Assembly: GCA_030762935.1 (NCBI GenBank) | Contig: CM060880.1 | Location: 17,415,001 to 17,479,000 of the forward strand | Direction of reading: 5' to 3' | Length of the DNA stretch: 64,000 bases | Origin: Hymenopus coronatus | Lineage: Eukaryota > Arthropoda > Insecta > Mantodea > Hymenopodidae | Shown: positions 11,345-23,484 of the stretch, one piece after another | How the letters are laid out: every line of letters begins with the position of its first letter | How positions within the stretch are numbered: position 1 is the stretch's first letter | Notes under the pieces: generated by a model | What the model was told of the DNA's origin: nothing | Databases searched by the model: none | What the model saw: the letters and a program-made list of their open reading frames with translations, nothing else | Program-made: the position numbers and the translations under genes

Positions 11345-12338
11345 TGCAATACCTAAAAATCTGATGTGTTCCATTCACACGACTTTCTCTATATCTCTGC
11401 AACAAATTATTGTTAAAAAGATTATTCTTCTATTTACTTCATGCTAATCGGGAAAAAAATAGCATAAATAGTCTTATTACTTGCCTCCGTGTAAGTGGAA
11501 GAGAAATAAGGGCGTACCATAGGTTAAAGTGTTGGTCGAAAGCTGGTTGCTATGTGACTGAAGTTCATATGTTTGTATGGACAGGAGTTGACAAATTCCC
11601 GTATGAGAAAAGTATAAGTTTTTAAAACTGAAACCAATATCTCAACTGCACGAAAAAAAATGTATAACATAAATTGTATGTTTTAACGTGCTCTTCGTTT
11701 TTTTTTTTTTTTGTGTGGTAAGTTTTTGTCCATCTCTTATGGTTTAGCAGTTATGCAAAATTCTGTAAAATTCATCCAGAATAAAGCAGTCTTCAGAGGC
11801 TATTCTTTAATATACGATATTTTAATGAAAATCGTTAGAGCCATTTTTAAGAAAATCAAAATTAGAAAAAAGTTCCATGGAAACGGTGGTTGGGGGTGGG
11901 GGGATTTTCTTGATCTTCGTGTCGCATCCTTGGAAGATACCAAACTTTAATACCAAGTTTGGTACTTAATGGTCTTTCCACAGACACATACGGACCAAAA
12001 CCTGGCCGCGCTCGCCAAGGCGTCCCGCTTTGGTGCTTCGTAGCGCTGGGGATCGGGGGTTCGAGTCCCGCCTTGGGCATGGGTGTTATATGTTTGTGTT
12101 TATGTGTGTGTTGTAAAAGTAAGAAAACAGCAATCCAGTAATAATACAGAAAAACAAGGTAAAAAGAAAAAAGGTAAATAAAAGTAGGGTATACAGTGCC
12201 TGAGTCCCGATCAGACTCCGGTACCGTATTTAAAAAAAAAATACACGTATTTCGGGTGAAATCTCGGTATCGAATTTTTGTTTGCATTACGATACCTTCT
12301 CTGTACATTATGTATATAGGTAGTATGCGTAGAAAAAG
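11345..12338 (+). mobile_element. HINE-like forward copy with nested SINE
   Basis: Begins AAAAATCTGATGTGTTCCAT and ends at the palindrome remnant plus GTAAAAAT. It is interrupted at about 11996-12235 by a tRNA-derived SINE: CTGGCCGCGCTCGCCAAGGC (A-box region), B-box GGTTCGAGTCC at about 12060-12070. After the SINE the copy resumes with TCGGGTGAAATCTCGGTATC. Confidence 0.7.
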
Positions 12339-12600
12339 TAAAAATCACATGCCTGTGCTGGTTTATCATTGTTTTATACAATCACTCAATGAAATAAGCC
12401 ACTTTACTGTGTAGCTGGCTGCCTCTATGATCTGGCTAGAAGGTATGCTAGCTTCCAAATGCGGAGCTACCGCGTTTGATTCTCTGGAAGATGGGATTAT
12501 TCTTTAGCAGGGTTGTTCCCATCCTCTTGGAGTGTGAAATATGTGTGGGAGTTAACGTGTGTGTTTGTGCTTGTGTGAGAGTGTGAATTTAATAGAAATA
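12339..12600 (+). repeat. Possible tRNA-derived SINE fragment
   Basis: AGCTGGCTGCCTCTATGATC with a degenerate B-box-like GTTTGATTCTC (about 12476-12486) is tRNA-like. No tail or target duplication was found. Confidence 0.3.
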
Positions 12601-12619
12601 TTATGATGTCGCAGGATAT

Positions 12620-12735
12620 AATTTCGCACTCATGTATAAAAGCTCAATTACATCGGCTAGAAAATAGAGCTATTAAAATAATTTATAATATAGCTGATTA
12701 TACCCCAACTACTGTCAGTGAGAAATTTCCTTGTG
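12620..12735 (+). pseudogene. Non-LTR retrotransposon RT tail fragment
   Basis: In one frame the sequence gives LHRLENRAIKIIYNIADYTP, the conserved C-terminal LQR.QNRAI.IIY motif of Jockey/CR1-type reverse-transcriptase polyproteins. The fragment is short and without a start. Confidence 0.6.
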
Positions 12736-13830
12736 ATTGACGGGATGTGTCGTCTGCTGGCAGGGGCTCGCCAGGTTGCTGACCAATCATAGTGTAAGAA
12801 TACATGACCGTCAGAGACATCATGTCATCGGCGTTGCAACATCTACGGGTTCAGTTGAAATTTACGCACTCATTCTCGTGCATAACTGATCTGTGAAAAC
12901 TTCGGTTGTGTTATGCACGTGATTCCGTAACGATTTACATTTATAATCGTTACTAACTTTTATAAATCGTCGACATTGCTTTTGTTCTCATCCTGGAACT
13001 ACCTATCACGATGGTGCTATGATTTCAATGTCTTACAGCCGTGATAAACGAGTTGAGGTTAAATTAGCCGAAATAATAAAACGTTTACGTTTAGTGAAGT
13101 ACAGGAACAATATTGAAAGGAATAGATGAGGTAACCAATGAGAAATGGGGAAAAGTAGTCCAACATACGACAACTGTGATAGAAGGAAGGCATTTTAGAG
13201 GAATTAGTACCACATGTGGCGCTGCAGATGGACAGTGAGTAAATACGGCAACAGTGTATGTGTCAGCAGGAATGTCAATCACAAGATAATTTCTCACCAG
13301 TACTAAACGTGTATACCTACTAACACGAATTACTCCACTGTATATAAGCTTGAAACTGTCCATAATTTTATTTGCTTTTAAAATCATTAATAAACTGTTC
13401 CATACAAACATTAATATGTTGAAACCATGTAATATTCATCATCACACCAGGGGCTCTAACAATATAATGGTGAAACAAATGACTACCACTAAATATGGAT
13501 TAATGAACTTCCCATACCAGTGAAACAAATTAATACATTCTCTCTTTTTAAGCAAGGAGATAAAAATGCGTGTACTGCTAAGATATCAAAATACGTAACA
13601 TAAATATTACCATGTTTTGTGCAAATTTCAAACCATTACTATTCATTTCCTAAGGAATGATTCATGTGTAATTTGTTTATTAGTCTTTCTAATTTTAGGT
13701 TTTGAAAGTATTATGTATACCTATTTAAAGTTTCAATTTCTATTATCCAGTATTACAGTTCTATACAGTATTACAGTTCTCAAATAAATGAAAGCACATT
13801 GTTATATATTAATTTATATATGATATACTG
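12736..13830. other. Unassigned intron sequence
   Basis: No domain recognised on either strand; the minus-strand frame 13091-13411 has no family resemblance I can name. AT-rich from 13420 on. Confidence 0.3.
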
Positions 13831-13839
13831 TGTTTAGTT

Positions 13840-14035
13840 GATTAATTATATTTCTCGTTGCGTATTATAATTGATTTTTGTATTCAACTTATACTAGTTT
13901 TTAAATTATTTTGTTCACAACTTATTCTTAAATATAGTTTGTAATTATTATGATCCTACCACACTTGTAAACGATGACTGTCCCTTACTATGAGCCCAAG
14001 GGCTCTTTGGGACCTTGTTCAAATAAATACAAACA
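13840..14035 (+). mobile_element. 3' end of a Jockey-like LINE
   Basis: AT-rich sequence passes into CCAAGGGCTCTTTGGGACCT, then CAAATAAATACAAACAAATA. A short conserved GGGCTC/GGGACC block followed by AATAAATA is typical of the 3'UTR of Jockey-clade LINEs. It may belong with the RT fragment at 12620. Confidence 0.5.
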
Positions 14036-14413
14036 AATATGTTGTTTAGAGTGTCCATAAGTAACAACACAAAAGCCCAGATGTATATAGCATACTATTC
14101 AAGAACAGAATGACTCAAATCTCAGTATTTGCTACCTCTCCGAGTCAGCTGATATTTTGAGGGAGGTCTCTCATCGCCACCCAGAGACTACGAACATTGT
14201 TGCATCCAATGACACGACATCCGTGGGAAAGACGAAACATTTGTGAACACTGCCACCTTGCAAGCAATTTTGGAAGTTGCATGTAGATGGCCGTGCTCCT
14301 AGTTGCGGTGGGACTTGGCTGTCACATGATCGCCAATAACAGCTATTCCTTACAGATTACTGTGGTTTTGTGAAACGAGAACTTACAGCCAGGTGTTTGT
14401 GTTTGTGTTGCAG

Positions 14414-14505
14414 ATGGGTGCGAACACAGCGACGTATACGGTATGTCTGGGAAATCGCCAGGCCCGCAGTTCTCGTATCCTGCCTTCACCTTCCCTGGAC
14501 CCCAG
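14414..14505 (+). CDS. ckn: Caskin exon B
   Basis: A 92-base exon after the acceptor gtttgtgttgcag and before CAG|gtgagt. Its first two bases complete an Asp codon begun in exon A, then 30 codons read GCEHSDVYGMSGKSPGPQFS and on to FPGPQ, ending in phase 0. It is low-complexity linker rich in Pro, Gly, Ser and aromatic residues, with no known domain. Support comes from exact phase agreement with both neighbours and consensus splice sites. Confidence 0.8.
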
Positions 14506-14739
14506 GTGAGTCCACACAGCCATTAGGGAATATACGACTTTCAGAAACTGATTTGCAACATAGTTACTAAATACCTCAGTAATAAGACAGTTTTATTTTA
14601 TACATTTATTTTGTAAACACTAACTCGTTGGTGTTTACTGATACATTTATTTTCAGTAGTTTTATTACTAATCCAGAACCATCACCTTATATCTATAAAC
14701 ATATCATTTCTAGACTTCTACTCTCATTGTGTGGTACTA

Positions 14740-15373
14740 TGAGGTCCATCCAGAAAATAACAAATGATTTGCCATAACTAAATAACAACGAAAGATAACA
14801 TAAACCTTTACTTACAAAATTACAGTACCGTACTCTTATTTCTCAACATTATGCCAAGGCATTTATTTACTGTCACGTGGTACCAGTTTTTCAATGCCGA
14901 TGTTATGGATGCACAAAATGTTCGGCCAATCGAATTTTATAGGCAAATAACGCAAGTGTATGGTGAAAATGCAATGAGCGAATCTTCAGTGAGGAAATGA
15001 CGCATAATTTAGAACCAGTGTGTACCATAAAGATCGGTATGGAAGTTCATCAAACATGATGGAAGATTTGAAAACAAATGTTGATAAACAAATTCAGAAA
15101 AACCGGTGTTTCACTTTGGACATCGTACATGGCTTTTTGGATGGAAAAGATTTCCCACCATGAAGGCCTCAAAGTGGCAGTGACATCTTGGCTCAGATGG
15201 TAGAAAATGCATTGAAAAACTGGTACCGCGTGGCAATAAATATATTGATAGCAATGACGATTACGTTGAGAAGTAGAGTAAGGTACTGTAACTTTGTAAA
15301 TAAAGTTTTGTGTTGATATCTTCCGTTATTGTTTAGTTTTCCAAATCGTCTGTCACTTTCTGGATGGCCCTCG
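14740..15373 (+). mobile_element. Deleted mariner-like element with ~90-bp terminal repeats
   Basis: Left end TGAGGTCCATCCAGAAAATA (14740) is matched by the reverse complement of the right end (CGAGGGCCATCCAGAAAGTG, ending 15373). Similarity continues for about 90 bases to TTACAGTACC. TA flanks both ends (14738-14739, 15374-15375). Inside are pieces of a transposase: PIEFYRQITQVYGENAM-like N-terminal helix-turn-helix, then C-terminal parts with frame breaks. It lacks the catalytic region and is a non-autonomous relic. Confidence 0.78.
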
Positions 15374-15375
15374 TA

Positions 15376-17019
15376 CAAATCTTGAAGAGCCTCTAAAATC
15401 TAATTTTGGTATTTTAAGGTTCAATAAAACACGTTATTTACATGGAAATATAACACAAATACCGCGTTTGGTTGGTTGATTACAAAAATGTCAATTGCTT
15501 CCAAAGCTTTCGGAGAGTTAGCGTTCAAATCGCTAATCATTTATAGCTTCATGTCGCAAAATTCAGAACTACCGATGTTTGTATACAACAACAACTTGTG
15601 GTCAGCCGTTAAAATCCCAAGTTTCCATAGCGGTAGCGTTCCTAGCTGATGTTCATGTGCTTTTTAGTAATTTCCAGTGGTTTTACCAAAGCACGCGAGC
15701 GGAGCGAGCGCGCGCGCCGTGTGTGGTCTATGTAAATTACTATGTCCAGCCATTGTTGTCATTTATTTGTTCCCCATTACGCTTATTTTCATACCTCTTG
15801 CTATTTAAGAAAGTTTCTGAAGGTGGTTATTTCAGGTTGGACGTTCTGCAATGGATGATAAGGTTTTGTTTCAGTTTTTAAAAGCCTCATATTTACTGAT
15901 GTAACGGTCCTGATTTTAATATAAAATTCTTTTTGTGTCATATATCACATGAATTCTTTGAGCCTTACTAAAGCAAAAGCACAAACTGTTAACCAGTTTT
16001 TAACACACTTTTTAATCAGTTGTAGCTTTACCTATATTATGCAGTTAACGTTGTTATTAATGTAATTAACAACATTTTGTCAGGATACCTACAGTTTTTA
16101 ACCAACAGTTAATAGCAAAATGAATAGTAAGTGAAACAAATTAACTGGTTAAGTGGAACCATTTGTTGGATTAATGTAAAATATTTATTTCAATTCCACT
16201 GACTGTTCACAAGTTGGTGATAAATTTAAATTGGTAAGAGGCTTTGTTGTTGTAAAATGATGTAATTTATTTGTGAACTTCTATATTTGTTTTGTTAGGA
16301 TTGTGTTTCCTGTGACAAATAATACTGCACCCAAATCGACAACTATATTTGCACAAGCTGAAATGACTTTTAATATTTGCACAATTTGTGCACATATTCA
16401 GCCAATTCATTTTGTTGATGGATGAAATAAACTAGCAATTGCAAGGATTATATTTGAAAATTAAAGGATAAAATTAGCTTAAATGCTTGTTCCAAATTTC
16501 CAAGTTCAGACCAAAACTGTAAATAAAAACCCCAGCACCTATCTTCTTGGTTGTAGCATCTGTGTCACTTTCAAGAGGGACCAGGTTTGAAACTTGGTTA
16601 GTTTCAGTTAACTTAAACTCTTTTCCCTTTAGTGTGGATCGATATATTTTATAAGTAAGTACTTTGGACTCTGGATTCTTTGAGGCAGCTTGGAACTAGA
16701 GGCTACTATATAGGCCCTGGAAATGCTGCCCATTTGAAGACCATTCATTATTTACCACAAATATTTCCCAAATATTATCAACTGGACATATACATTGGAA
16801 AATTCATACCATGTGTGTGAAGAAAAGCAATAAATAAGTTTGTGTATTTAAATTCTTAAAAAGCCAAAGTATGAAAGTATTGAGAGTCAGGATTTATAGA
16901 ATATAGGAATAGATGATATAATACTAACAGGTGGTTTGTTGTTTTAGCCTGTTTATTAACAAAATTATTTATTTGAACTTGAAATTGGTATGTATAAGAT
17001 GTGGGTACATGTGTTTCAG
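15376..17019. other. Intron, mostly unassigned
   Basis: Nothing coding is supported. CTGTTAACCAGTTTTTAACA (15987 onward) and TTAACTGGTTAAG (16141 onward) are inverted relative to each other and enclose several TTAAC motifs, so 15985-16155 may be a small foldback element. A short CG-rich run (GAGCGAGCGCGCGCGCC) occurs at about 15700. Confidence 0.35.
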
Positions 17020-17121
17020 GGGGTGCAGTACACGCAGCTGGTGCACTCTGGCACGAAGAGTGCTGCGTACTACCATCACCAACTCTCGCTACAGGAGGAT
17101 CAGGGTATAGACATGACACAG
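17020..17121 (+). CDS. ckn: Caskin exon C
   Basis: A 102-base, phase 0-0 exon (34 codons) between the acceptor gtgtttcag and CAG|gtgggt. The product begins GVQYTQLVHSGTKSAAYYHH and ends DQGIDMTQ. It is a linker with no recognised fold, Tyr/His-rich in the middle. It is separated from the next exon by an 84-bp intron which, if retained, hits an in-frame stop within five codons. Confidence 0.82.
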
Positions 17122-17205
17122 GTGGGTTATCTATGAGAGTGACCTCTACTAGTATGTTACCCATAATCGAGTGTGAGTTAACAATGGAACATTTGATGTT
17201 TACAG

Positions 17206-17448
17206 AGTCCTGGCCGAGACAGTCCTGGCTCATCAGGCTCAGGATCTGGCTCAGGGTCGAGACATAGCACAGCAAGTCTTGACAGTGGCAGAGCGTCAGG
17301 TTACCACTTACTGGGACCCAGCGGCAGGGGTAGTGGTACTACCATGTCGTCCAGTCCACGGTGTTCCTTGTCGTCATCCTCGCTGGGTTCCTCTGAGCAC
17401 GGTGGTCCTGCTGGAAGAGCAGAGCGACTTCTGCACCAAGGGGTTCCG
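17206..17448 (+). CDS. ckn: Caskin exon D: Ser/Gly-rich linker before SAM1
   Basis: A 243-base exon (81 codons, phase 0-0) after gatgtttacag and before CCG|gtaaac. It starts SPGRDSPGSSGSGSGSGSRH, continues with SLDSGRASGYH and a run of Ser (SLSSSSLGSSEHGG), and ends RLLHQGVP. The SASLDSGR-like and SP motifs look like phosphorylation-prone linker; that is inference. The coding strand is GC-richer than the surrounding intron, as expected of an exon. Confidence 0.85.
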
Positions 17449-17507
17449 GTAAACATCATTGTCATTGATTCTTTTATAGTCTTCAGCAAACTGAGTGTTC
17501 AGTATAT

Positions 17508-17850
17508 ATATGTGAAACCTTATGGCAAATTGTTGAACATACATTGTTGTTTCTTTATTTATGAATTGTAAGAAAATTGGCAGGTATTACATGCTATTCT
17601 TCAGTAATTGTTGGAAATGGCGACCATTGACCTGGATGCACAGCTCTGCATGTATCACCTCGAACTGATGAACTCTAATCTGGATGCTCCCTGATTTCCA
17701 CAGCTGCTGCTTTGATCCTTGCTACAAACTTTGCTGCTGTGTTCACAATTACTGAAGAATAGCATGTAATACCTGCCAATTTTCTTACAATTCATAAATA
17801 AACAACAATGTGTGTTCAACAATTTGCCATGCATTTTTACTCTGGAGACC
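17508..17850 (-). mobile_element. Foldback relic of an IS630/Tc1-like transposon
   Basis: Arms of about 100 bases (17508-17615 and the reverse complement of 17740-17850) share AATTGTAAGAAAATTGGCAG and ATTACATGCTATTCTTCAGT. Read on the minus strand, the interior gives RIKAAAVEIREHP, then a CIQVNGRHFQQLLKNSM-like end with frame breaks. This is the usual C-terminus of IS630/Tc1-mariner transposases seen in insects. Confidence 0.65.
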
Positions 17851-18950
17851 CATAACAATGCATTTCCGACCCAAGGTTCATTGTGTTAAAATACTTGTAT
17901 AGATGTTCTCTACCACCACACAAATAATTTGCACTAACTTTGGTAACACTCTGCATACACATATACATACGTATACTGAAATAAATGTTATTTTCTGTGA
18001 TGAAGTATGCATCAGAGAAACAGTAACATTGCAATGAAAAATCTGCATGTCTGTTAGAACAGCTTTGCTTATCAGTGCATTGGAGTGATGTCATTCTGCC
18101 TCTCATTCAAGCAGCAGAGTTAATGCTCTGTGTTGGGAGGAGGTTGCCATCCTGAAAGAACCTCTTTCACTTTCCTGTGTAACAAGATTACAATATTCAA
18201 CTTGAGTATAACATCTAGCAATGGCTGATAAAGTGTTTGGCCACAGTTACTTTGTCAAAAGTGTAAAAAAGTGTTTGAAACCAGCAGATAGATTCCTCAG
18301 AAATATTTCTGCACTTACTGCCAAACTGAACCCATACTGAATACGTGCAACATAAGTTATACGCATCATGTTATAACAATTGTAATTAAATATTGTTATT
18401 TAAGCAACTTTACATAGCATTTTGACGTATTATAATCAGATTATAATGGAAGAATAACAATGAAAGAAGCATGAATTTGTAGGTTAACTACACTAACATT
18501 GCATTAATGCATATACTTTGAAAACCTTTTCTTCATATGCTGCCATTTGCTTCCTTATATGGTAATTTATGGAGCTCATAACATTAGTTATGGCCAGCTT
18601 TTGAACAACCTAATTGTTTCTATGCGGCTGATGCCTGCGTGCCATTTTTGTTTACTTTTCACTTTTAGGCATGCTGTAGATTTTGTGATGCACTGTAAAA
18701 ACATTTCATGGACCAAAACCATCAAATGTCAAGTTTTGACATACAGACCATGTTATTTGCTTTTAAGACTTTTCTAAGACTTTAAAATGGATAGAGAAAA
18801 ATCATAACGTTTTCTTTGAATGGTAATTAGTCTCAATTGACCCTTAGGCACTTCCATCATTTATATTTACAAGATATTTTGTGTAAGAGATATACAGATA
18901 TTTACAGCAACATTCTACAGTTATAAGCAGGTATAAAGTCACTGTCAGTT
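17851..18950. other. Unassigned intron sequence
   Basis: AT-rich, no recognised domain or terminal repeats; open frames of 76-89 codons lack family resemblance. Confidence 0.3.
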
Positions 18951-18954
18951 GTTA

Positions 18955-19262
18955 GGTTTATATGAAGTTAGTATCATTAGAAAAAGAAACTCAAACCATC
19001 TCAAAAACACTGAATGTGTTCTCTGTGTATCACACTGCAAACATCAAAGCGATATCCCCAATCTACGACATGCACTCCAATATCTTGATGGGGCAATGAT
19101 ATAAAGTCATAGTTCTTGCAGATTTCGAGGTACTGATAATATGTAGACAAAATCCTTTATGTGACTCCTTAAAAACAAGTCACAGCTGTTCAAGTCAGGG
19201 GATCTCGGAGGTCAGTTGCTGGTTCCCATAATGTTCAGCTTTTCTTCCTACAAGTTATTGAT
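18955..19262 (-). pseudogene. IS630/Tc1-like transposase C-terminal relic
   Basis: Minus-strand pieces read SPDLNSCDLF-like (the DDE_3 region just after the second catalytic Asp is normally PP.SPDL...D.FLWG), then KDFVY, VPRNLQELR and a C-terminal HVVDWGYRFDVCSV-like segment, over several frames. It is a decayed transposase end and encodes nothing intact. Confidence 0.6.
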
Positions 19263-20000
19263 TCAAAACATCCTGAACAGCAAAATGCCATGATACTCTA
19301 GAAGCTGTAGAACTGTGGTGAAAATTTAATCTTCAGACCATTAAACGTAATCTGCCTCTTTCCAACAATGGTATTTTAATTTTTGATCTAATTTCAGTTA
19401 AAAAAAAAAAAAACAACAACAAAAAAAAACATTTTTTTCCCCCTATTATTTATTTTTCATGATGACAGTATTTGTAATTTTTGTGTCCCATTTAAGCAAA
19501 GTAAAATGTTATAAAAATTAATTCTATAAAGTAAAAACCTAAATTTTTCCCCACATTTGAATTTTGCAGATAACAGATCCCTCTTACTCCCAATATTTTT
19601 CAGCCAGGCTAGTCTGTGGTTTTATAAGTGCCTCAATCTGTATAGATGAATCTGAGAACAGGGATGCAATATGTTGAAGTAATTACAATTCAGTTCTGAG
19701 AATTCATATTAAAATTAAATATGGTAAATGTTGTTGTCATATGTGCTAAAAGAAATTGAATTTTTAGAAACAAAAGTTTTGATTCTGCTTTCTGAGATAT
19801 CTGAATAGTGAGGAGTATGTTCTTGATAAGTCTTAACAAAGTTCAAGCTGCTCTGTAAAGGGTTAAATATTTCAGTGTTGTTCATTGATACATCTTCAAT
19901 CACAAAGCTAGTACAGATAAAAACTCACTCCATGAACTGGAAACAGAGGAAAGATTGTAAACATTCTGCCAAGTAGTGTAACATAACATATTTATTTTAG
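19263..20000. other. Unassigned intron sequence
   Basis: Includes A-rich tracts at about 19399-19430 and otherwise AT-rich sequence up to the acceptor of exon E. No gene supported. Confidence 0.3.
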
Positions 20001-20111
20001 GATCAAGATGTCTTACACTCCTGGCTGATGGACTTACATTTTGAGGAATATTTCCCGCTGTTTGCATCTGCTGGGTACGACATGCCAACAATCTGCAGAA
20101 TGACTCCAGAG
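20001..20111 (+). CDS. ckn: Caskin exon E: SAM domain 1, first half
   Basis: A 111-base exon (37 codons) after the acceptor tttattttag and before GAG|gtataa. The product DQDVLHSWLMDLHFEEYFPL followed by FASAGYDMPTICRMTPE is the N-terminal half of a SAM domain: the WL..L.FEEYF..F...GYD.. pattern covers helices 1-3. The domain is completed by the next exon ([15 protein letters not shown]). The split lies between ...MTPE and DL..IGI. Confidence 0.92.
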
Positions 20112-20426
20112 GTATAATTCAAATATTTTTTTCATCTTTAACTTCTAGAGGAAACTTGTAAATTCTGAAATGAAATAGCAATTTATGCCTTGTGCCCCTG
20201 AATGTATTGTTGAAAATGGTAAAATAACTTCAACTCCTTAATGGGCATAGCTGCTTGTATAACTATTTGTTACCTTGAGAAGCCAAATGTTTGGTAAATT
20301 TTATTTTTATAGATCCTATTATTTAAATTTCATAAATAGAAAATCAATGGAAAGAGCAACCTTGTTTTATCTAGAATTAGAAATTATTACAAGGTTCAAA
20401 CAACATTATGGCATTCTGCAGCAATC

Positions 20427-20785
20427 AGCATTACATGTGATCTGTTCTTCCTCTTATGTCAGCATCAGCATCTAACTGCTGCCATCTCATGGTAAACTTT
20501 ATAACGTGTAATTTCAAAATAAAAAAAAGGAACATCATAAAAGAAACAAATTGACAAATCAGCAGTAGCATTCCATTTTTGGACAGTTACAGTATAGGAA
20601 ATGAAATTATTAAAACCATTGACAACCACGCTAGAACTCATCACTTGGGAAAATATCTTGATTAAAAAAAAAAAAAAAAGAATTTTTTAAATTTTAAAAC
20701 CTACAATGTTATTAAGTTTACTGTCAGATGGCAGCAGTTAGGTGCTCATGCCGAGGAAAGAGGAGGAACAGATAACAAATGTCAA
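20427..20785. repeat. Inverted repeat pair (~50-bp arms)
   Basis: CATCTAACTGCTGCCATCTC (about 20469) and ATGGCAGCAGTTAGGTGCTC (about 20729) are inverted copies extending through an AGAGGAGGAACAGAT / ATCTGTTCTTCCTCT block. The spacer is about 240 bases. Possibly a foldback or MITE relic. Confidence 0.5.
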
Positions 20786-22034
20786 ACACCACCAAGCTGA
20801 TGTTGGAGATGTATTTCTCCAAAAAGTTCCAAGATTTTACAACTTCACCTAAGTAAAATAGTGAATGTCAGTTTCTGGAATCTAATTTTTAAAACTGCAC
20901 CATGAATTAGATTAATTATTGGATATGATATCAAAAATTAATTGAAGTACTGTTAGTTTTAAGTGCTTTTAATCGATAGAAAACCAAATTTATGTAGATG
21001 AAGTAGTAACATTAGCACCATATAATGTAACTCCTTGTCAATGAAATAATTTGGTACACAAATTAACAGAACTGTGCAAATGAGAAGTTCTGAATATAGA
21101 TTTTGTGTTTTAACTTATACTAATATTTAATACCATTGAAAGAATAATCTCTTATGTTATATTTTATACATATCTACTTCAGTTCTCTCCTCAGTGGCAT
21201 CATTTCTTAGATTATTATAGGAAGAGAAGAAAAATTGGTGCTACAAATATTTCAAGAGGTGCTGGAATTTTGCACATGTGCTTTTTTCCATAGCTATTTC
21301 CAGTAGCAGGTCATGTCTGGGTGTTCATAAAAGTTTGAGAGTTAGGTGATAGCCCTTGAAATGTGCTGCATATAGTTATGATTATGAGCAAAGTGATAAA
21401 TTGCCTCCAACCTCAACGACAACAATGATGTTATGGATGTGTAAGTTGTCTTACAAAAGAAGATAGTTTTGTGGCTGCTACGTACACCATTAAGTACAGT
21501 GCTAAAGGCAAGAACAAAGTAATGTGAAAATTAAATTGCAGTTGAGAATATGAATAATCTGAAATATGCTATTCAGTGCTCATATAATCTTGCCTACTTC
21601 TGCCAAGGTCCCTAGATGGCAGGAATAATACACTTTTTTAGCCACTGCATTTTATTAAGAAGTACAGCGCTAAGAAGCATTAACATTGCTGTCCTCTAGT
21701 GACCTATTTTTACTGCAGTGACCTACCATCTGGTGTCATTAATGTAACACTATACTGATAGAAAATAAGCTTGTCATTGAGCACACTTGGAAGTAAACAC
21801 AATGCCTATATGTTTGGCCCATAAGACAATTATATTGTACTATTCACACATGCACAAAATCTCCTTAAAACATGTTGATCTAATGTGCAGGATTTTGATC
21901 CATCAATATAAATTATGTATCTTCCCATCTGGTACAGCTTTCCTCAATTCTATGTATTCCAGTAGGTGTTCTCCACTTGAAATCTTGTCAGCATTGCAGA
22001 ACCAAACCTTTGTAGATGTTCCGCCAAACAGTGG
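20786..22034. other. Unassigned intron sequence
   Basis: AT-rich, no recognisable domain, terminal repeats or tails. Confidence 0.3.
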
Positions 22035-22430
22035 CTAGTCTGAATGAAGTGAGCAACTGCTTCTTTTCTTGGGACATTTTTTTAATTTTTGTATTATTTC
22101 TTTTATATCGTAATTTTTATTAGAAATTTCCTTTTGAACATTATGTTGATATTTTTGTTCTAGATTAATTTTGCTATTTTTTAGTTTTTCATCTAATCTA
22201 CAAGGTTTTGAGTGTAACACTGCACCCTTTTTGGCCAGAAAGTCTGCAGTCTCGTTACCAATCACTCCCACATGCACTGGTATCCATTGTAGTATTATTA
22301 TCTGTTGAAATTTTGTTTGGAATAATCTATAATAAGATCTCACATCTTTAATATTATAAGATTCATATGGACTATCATATCTTTCTATTGCTTGAATGGC
22401 AGAAAACATTCACAAGTGAAAATGGCTACC
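22035..22430 (-). pseudogene. RNase H domain of a LINE (I-clade-like)
   Basis: Minus-strand frame containing AIQAIERYDSPYESYNI, then LQWIPVHVGVIGNETADFLAKKGA. The W.P.H.G..GNE.AD..AK..A pattern is the catalytic His/Asp end of the RNase H domain found in non-LTR retrotransposons of the I/Jockey-related groups. The usual WIPSH Ser is Val here. The frame is cut at both ends, so it is a fragment. A related RNase H lies at 63505-63693. Confidence 0.85.
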
Positions 22431-22599
22431 AACATTGATGCCAGATTTCATCCAGTTTAGAGTAGTAGTAGTGGTAAATTTAAAAGTAGGTAAATGTATC
22501 CTGCATGCTTAGAGGCAGGAAAATGTCAACCCCATCTGCATGGCATTCGTACCACAGCCAGGGGATTACTTAATTACCGATCAGCTCCAAATGTGAAGA

Positions 22600-22990
22600 T
22601 AAGCAGACAGATTCTTTAAAGACAGTGCTATAAAACTATGACAGTTCCAGTAGCTCTATACAGTAACAAAACTTAGACAATGACAAAAAGAGATAAAAGT
22701 TTACTACAGGCAGCAGAAATGAGATTTTTAAGAACAGTTTTAGGAGTCACTAAATAAAGAATGATGACATAAGAAGTCAATTAACGATCTCTAATCTAAA
22801 TCAAGAAATATATGATAACAGACAAAAATGGCTAGAATGTAGAGAGAATGAATGAGGGGCATTACCCAAAGAAAATACTCTACTACATACCCAAATGAAA
22901 ACAAAATATTGGAAGACAATGGATAAATCAATGAATTAAACATTTGGAGCATGCAAGAAGCCTTAGGAAAGGTTAAATGAGTGATGGAGA
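22600..22990 (+). pseudogene. LINE reverse-transcriptase C-terminal relic
   Basis: One frame gives ALYSNKTWTMTKRDKSLLQA, then AEMRFLRTVLGVTK. LYGSETWTLTK......QAAEMRFLR is the well-known C-terminal block of RTE/CR1-like retrotransposon polyproteins. Stops and frame changes follow (KYMITDKNGWNVERMNEGH-like). Confidence 0.75.
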
Positions 22991-23484
22991 AGAGGAAAAA
23001 GAAGAAGTGCTCTTATTTAGCGGCTGCCACTGGCTATGTCTAGCATTTTATGCTCCTTGTTAAAGAGTAGATGCATGCCACCATGCAATTAGTTATTGAT
23101 ATTGATACAAGATGGCAGAAGCTACTTAACCAAAACAAAACTTAATACCAGCAATTTTAAAAATAAAATAAAAACAACCTGCTTATATAAATTTATAATC
23201 AAAAAATTATATAAGTGTCCAGTTTTGAAGCAGTGAAAATGTTAAATTTTTATATTTAAATTAAAGTAATACATGTATTTATTGGTTTTCTTTATCTGGT
23301 AGTAGTCCATTACAATGTACAAGCACCAGATTGATGAACATCAATCCTCAATAATTTGCATTAAAGTTTTCAGATAAATTTACTTGAGCAGAAGTAACTT
23401 ATTTGTTGTGTTTCTCTTTGTGTAGCAGAATTAAATGCATGTTTTTTTTTATAAATACATTAATACGTTGATGGTGTGTTTCAG
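22991..23484. other. Unassigned intron sequence
   Basis: AT-rich up to the exon F acceptor. No feature supported. Confidence 0.3.

Noticed and set aside
12003..12075. Possible true tRNA gene
   Set aside because: It has A- and B-box-like sequence, but no convincing cloverleaf by eye, and is followed by a SINE-like body inside a repeat copy.
3901..12338. Classical Helitron assignment for the repeat family
   Set aside because: The 5' TC is present but no CTRR follows the 3' hairpin; a Helentron/HINE-like label fits better and is itself provisional.
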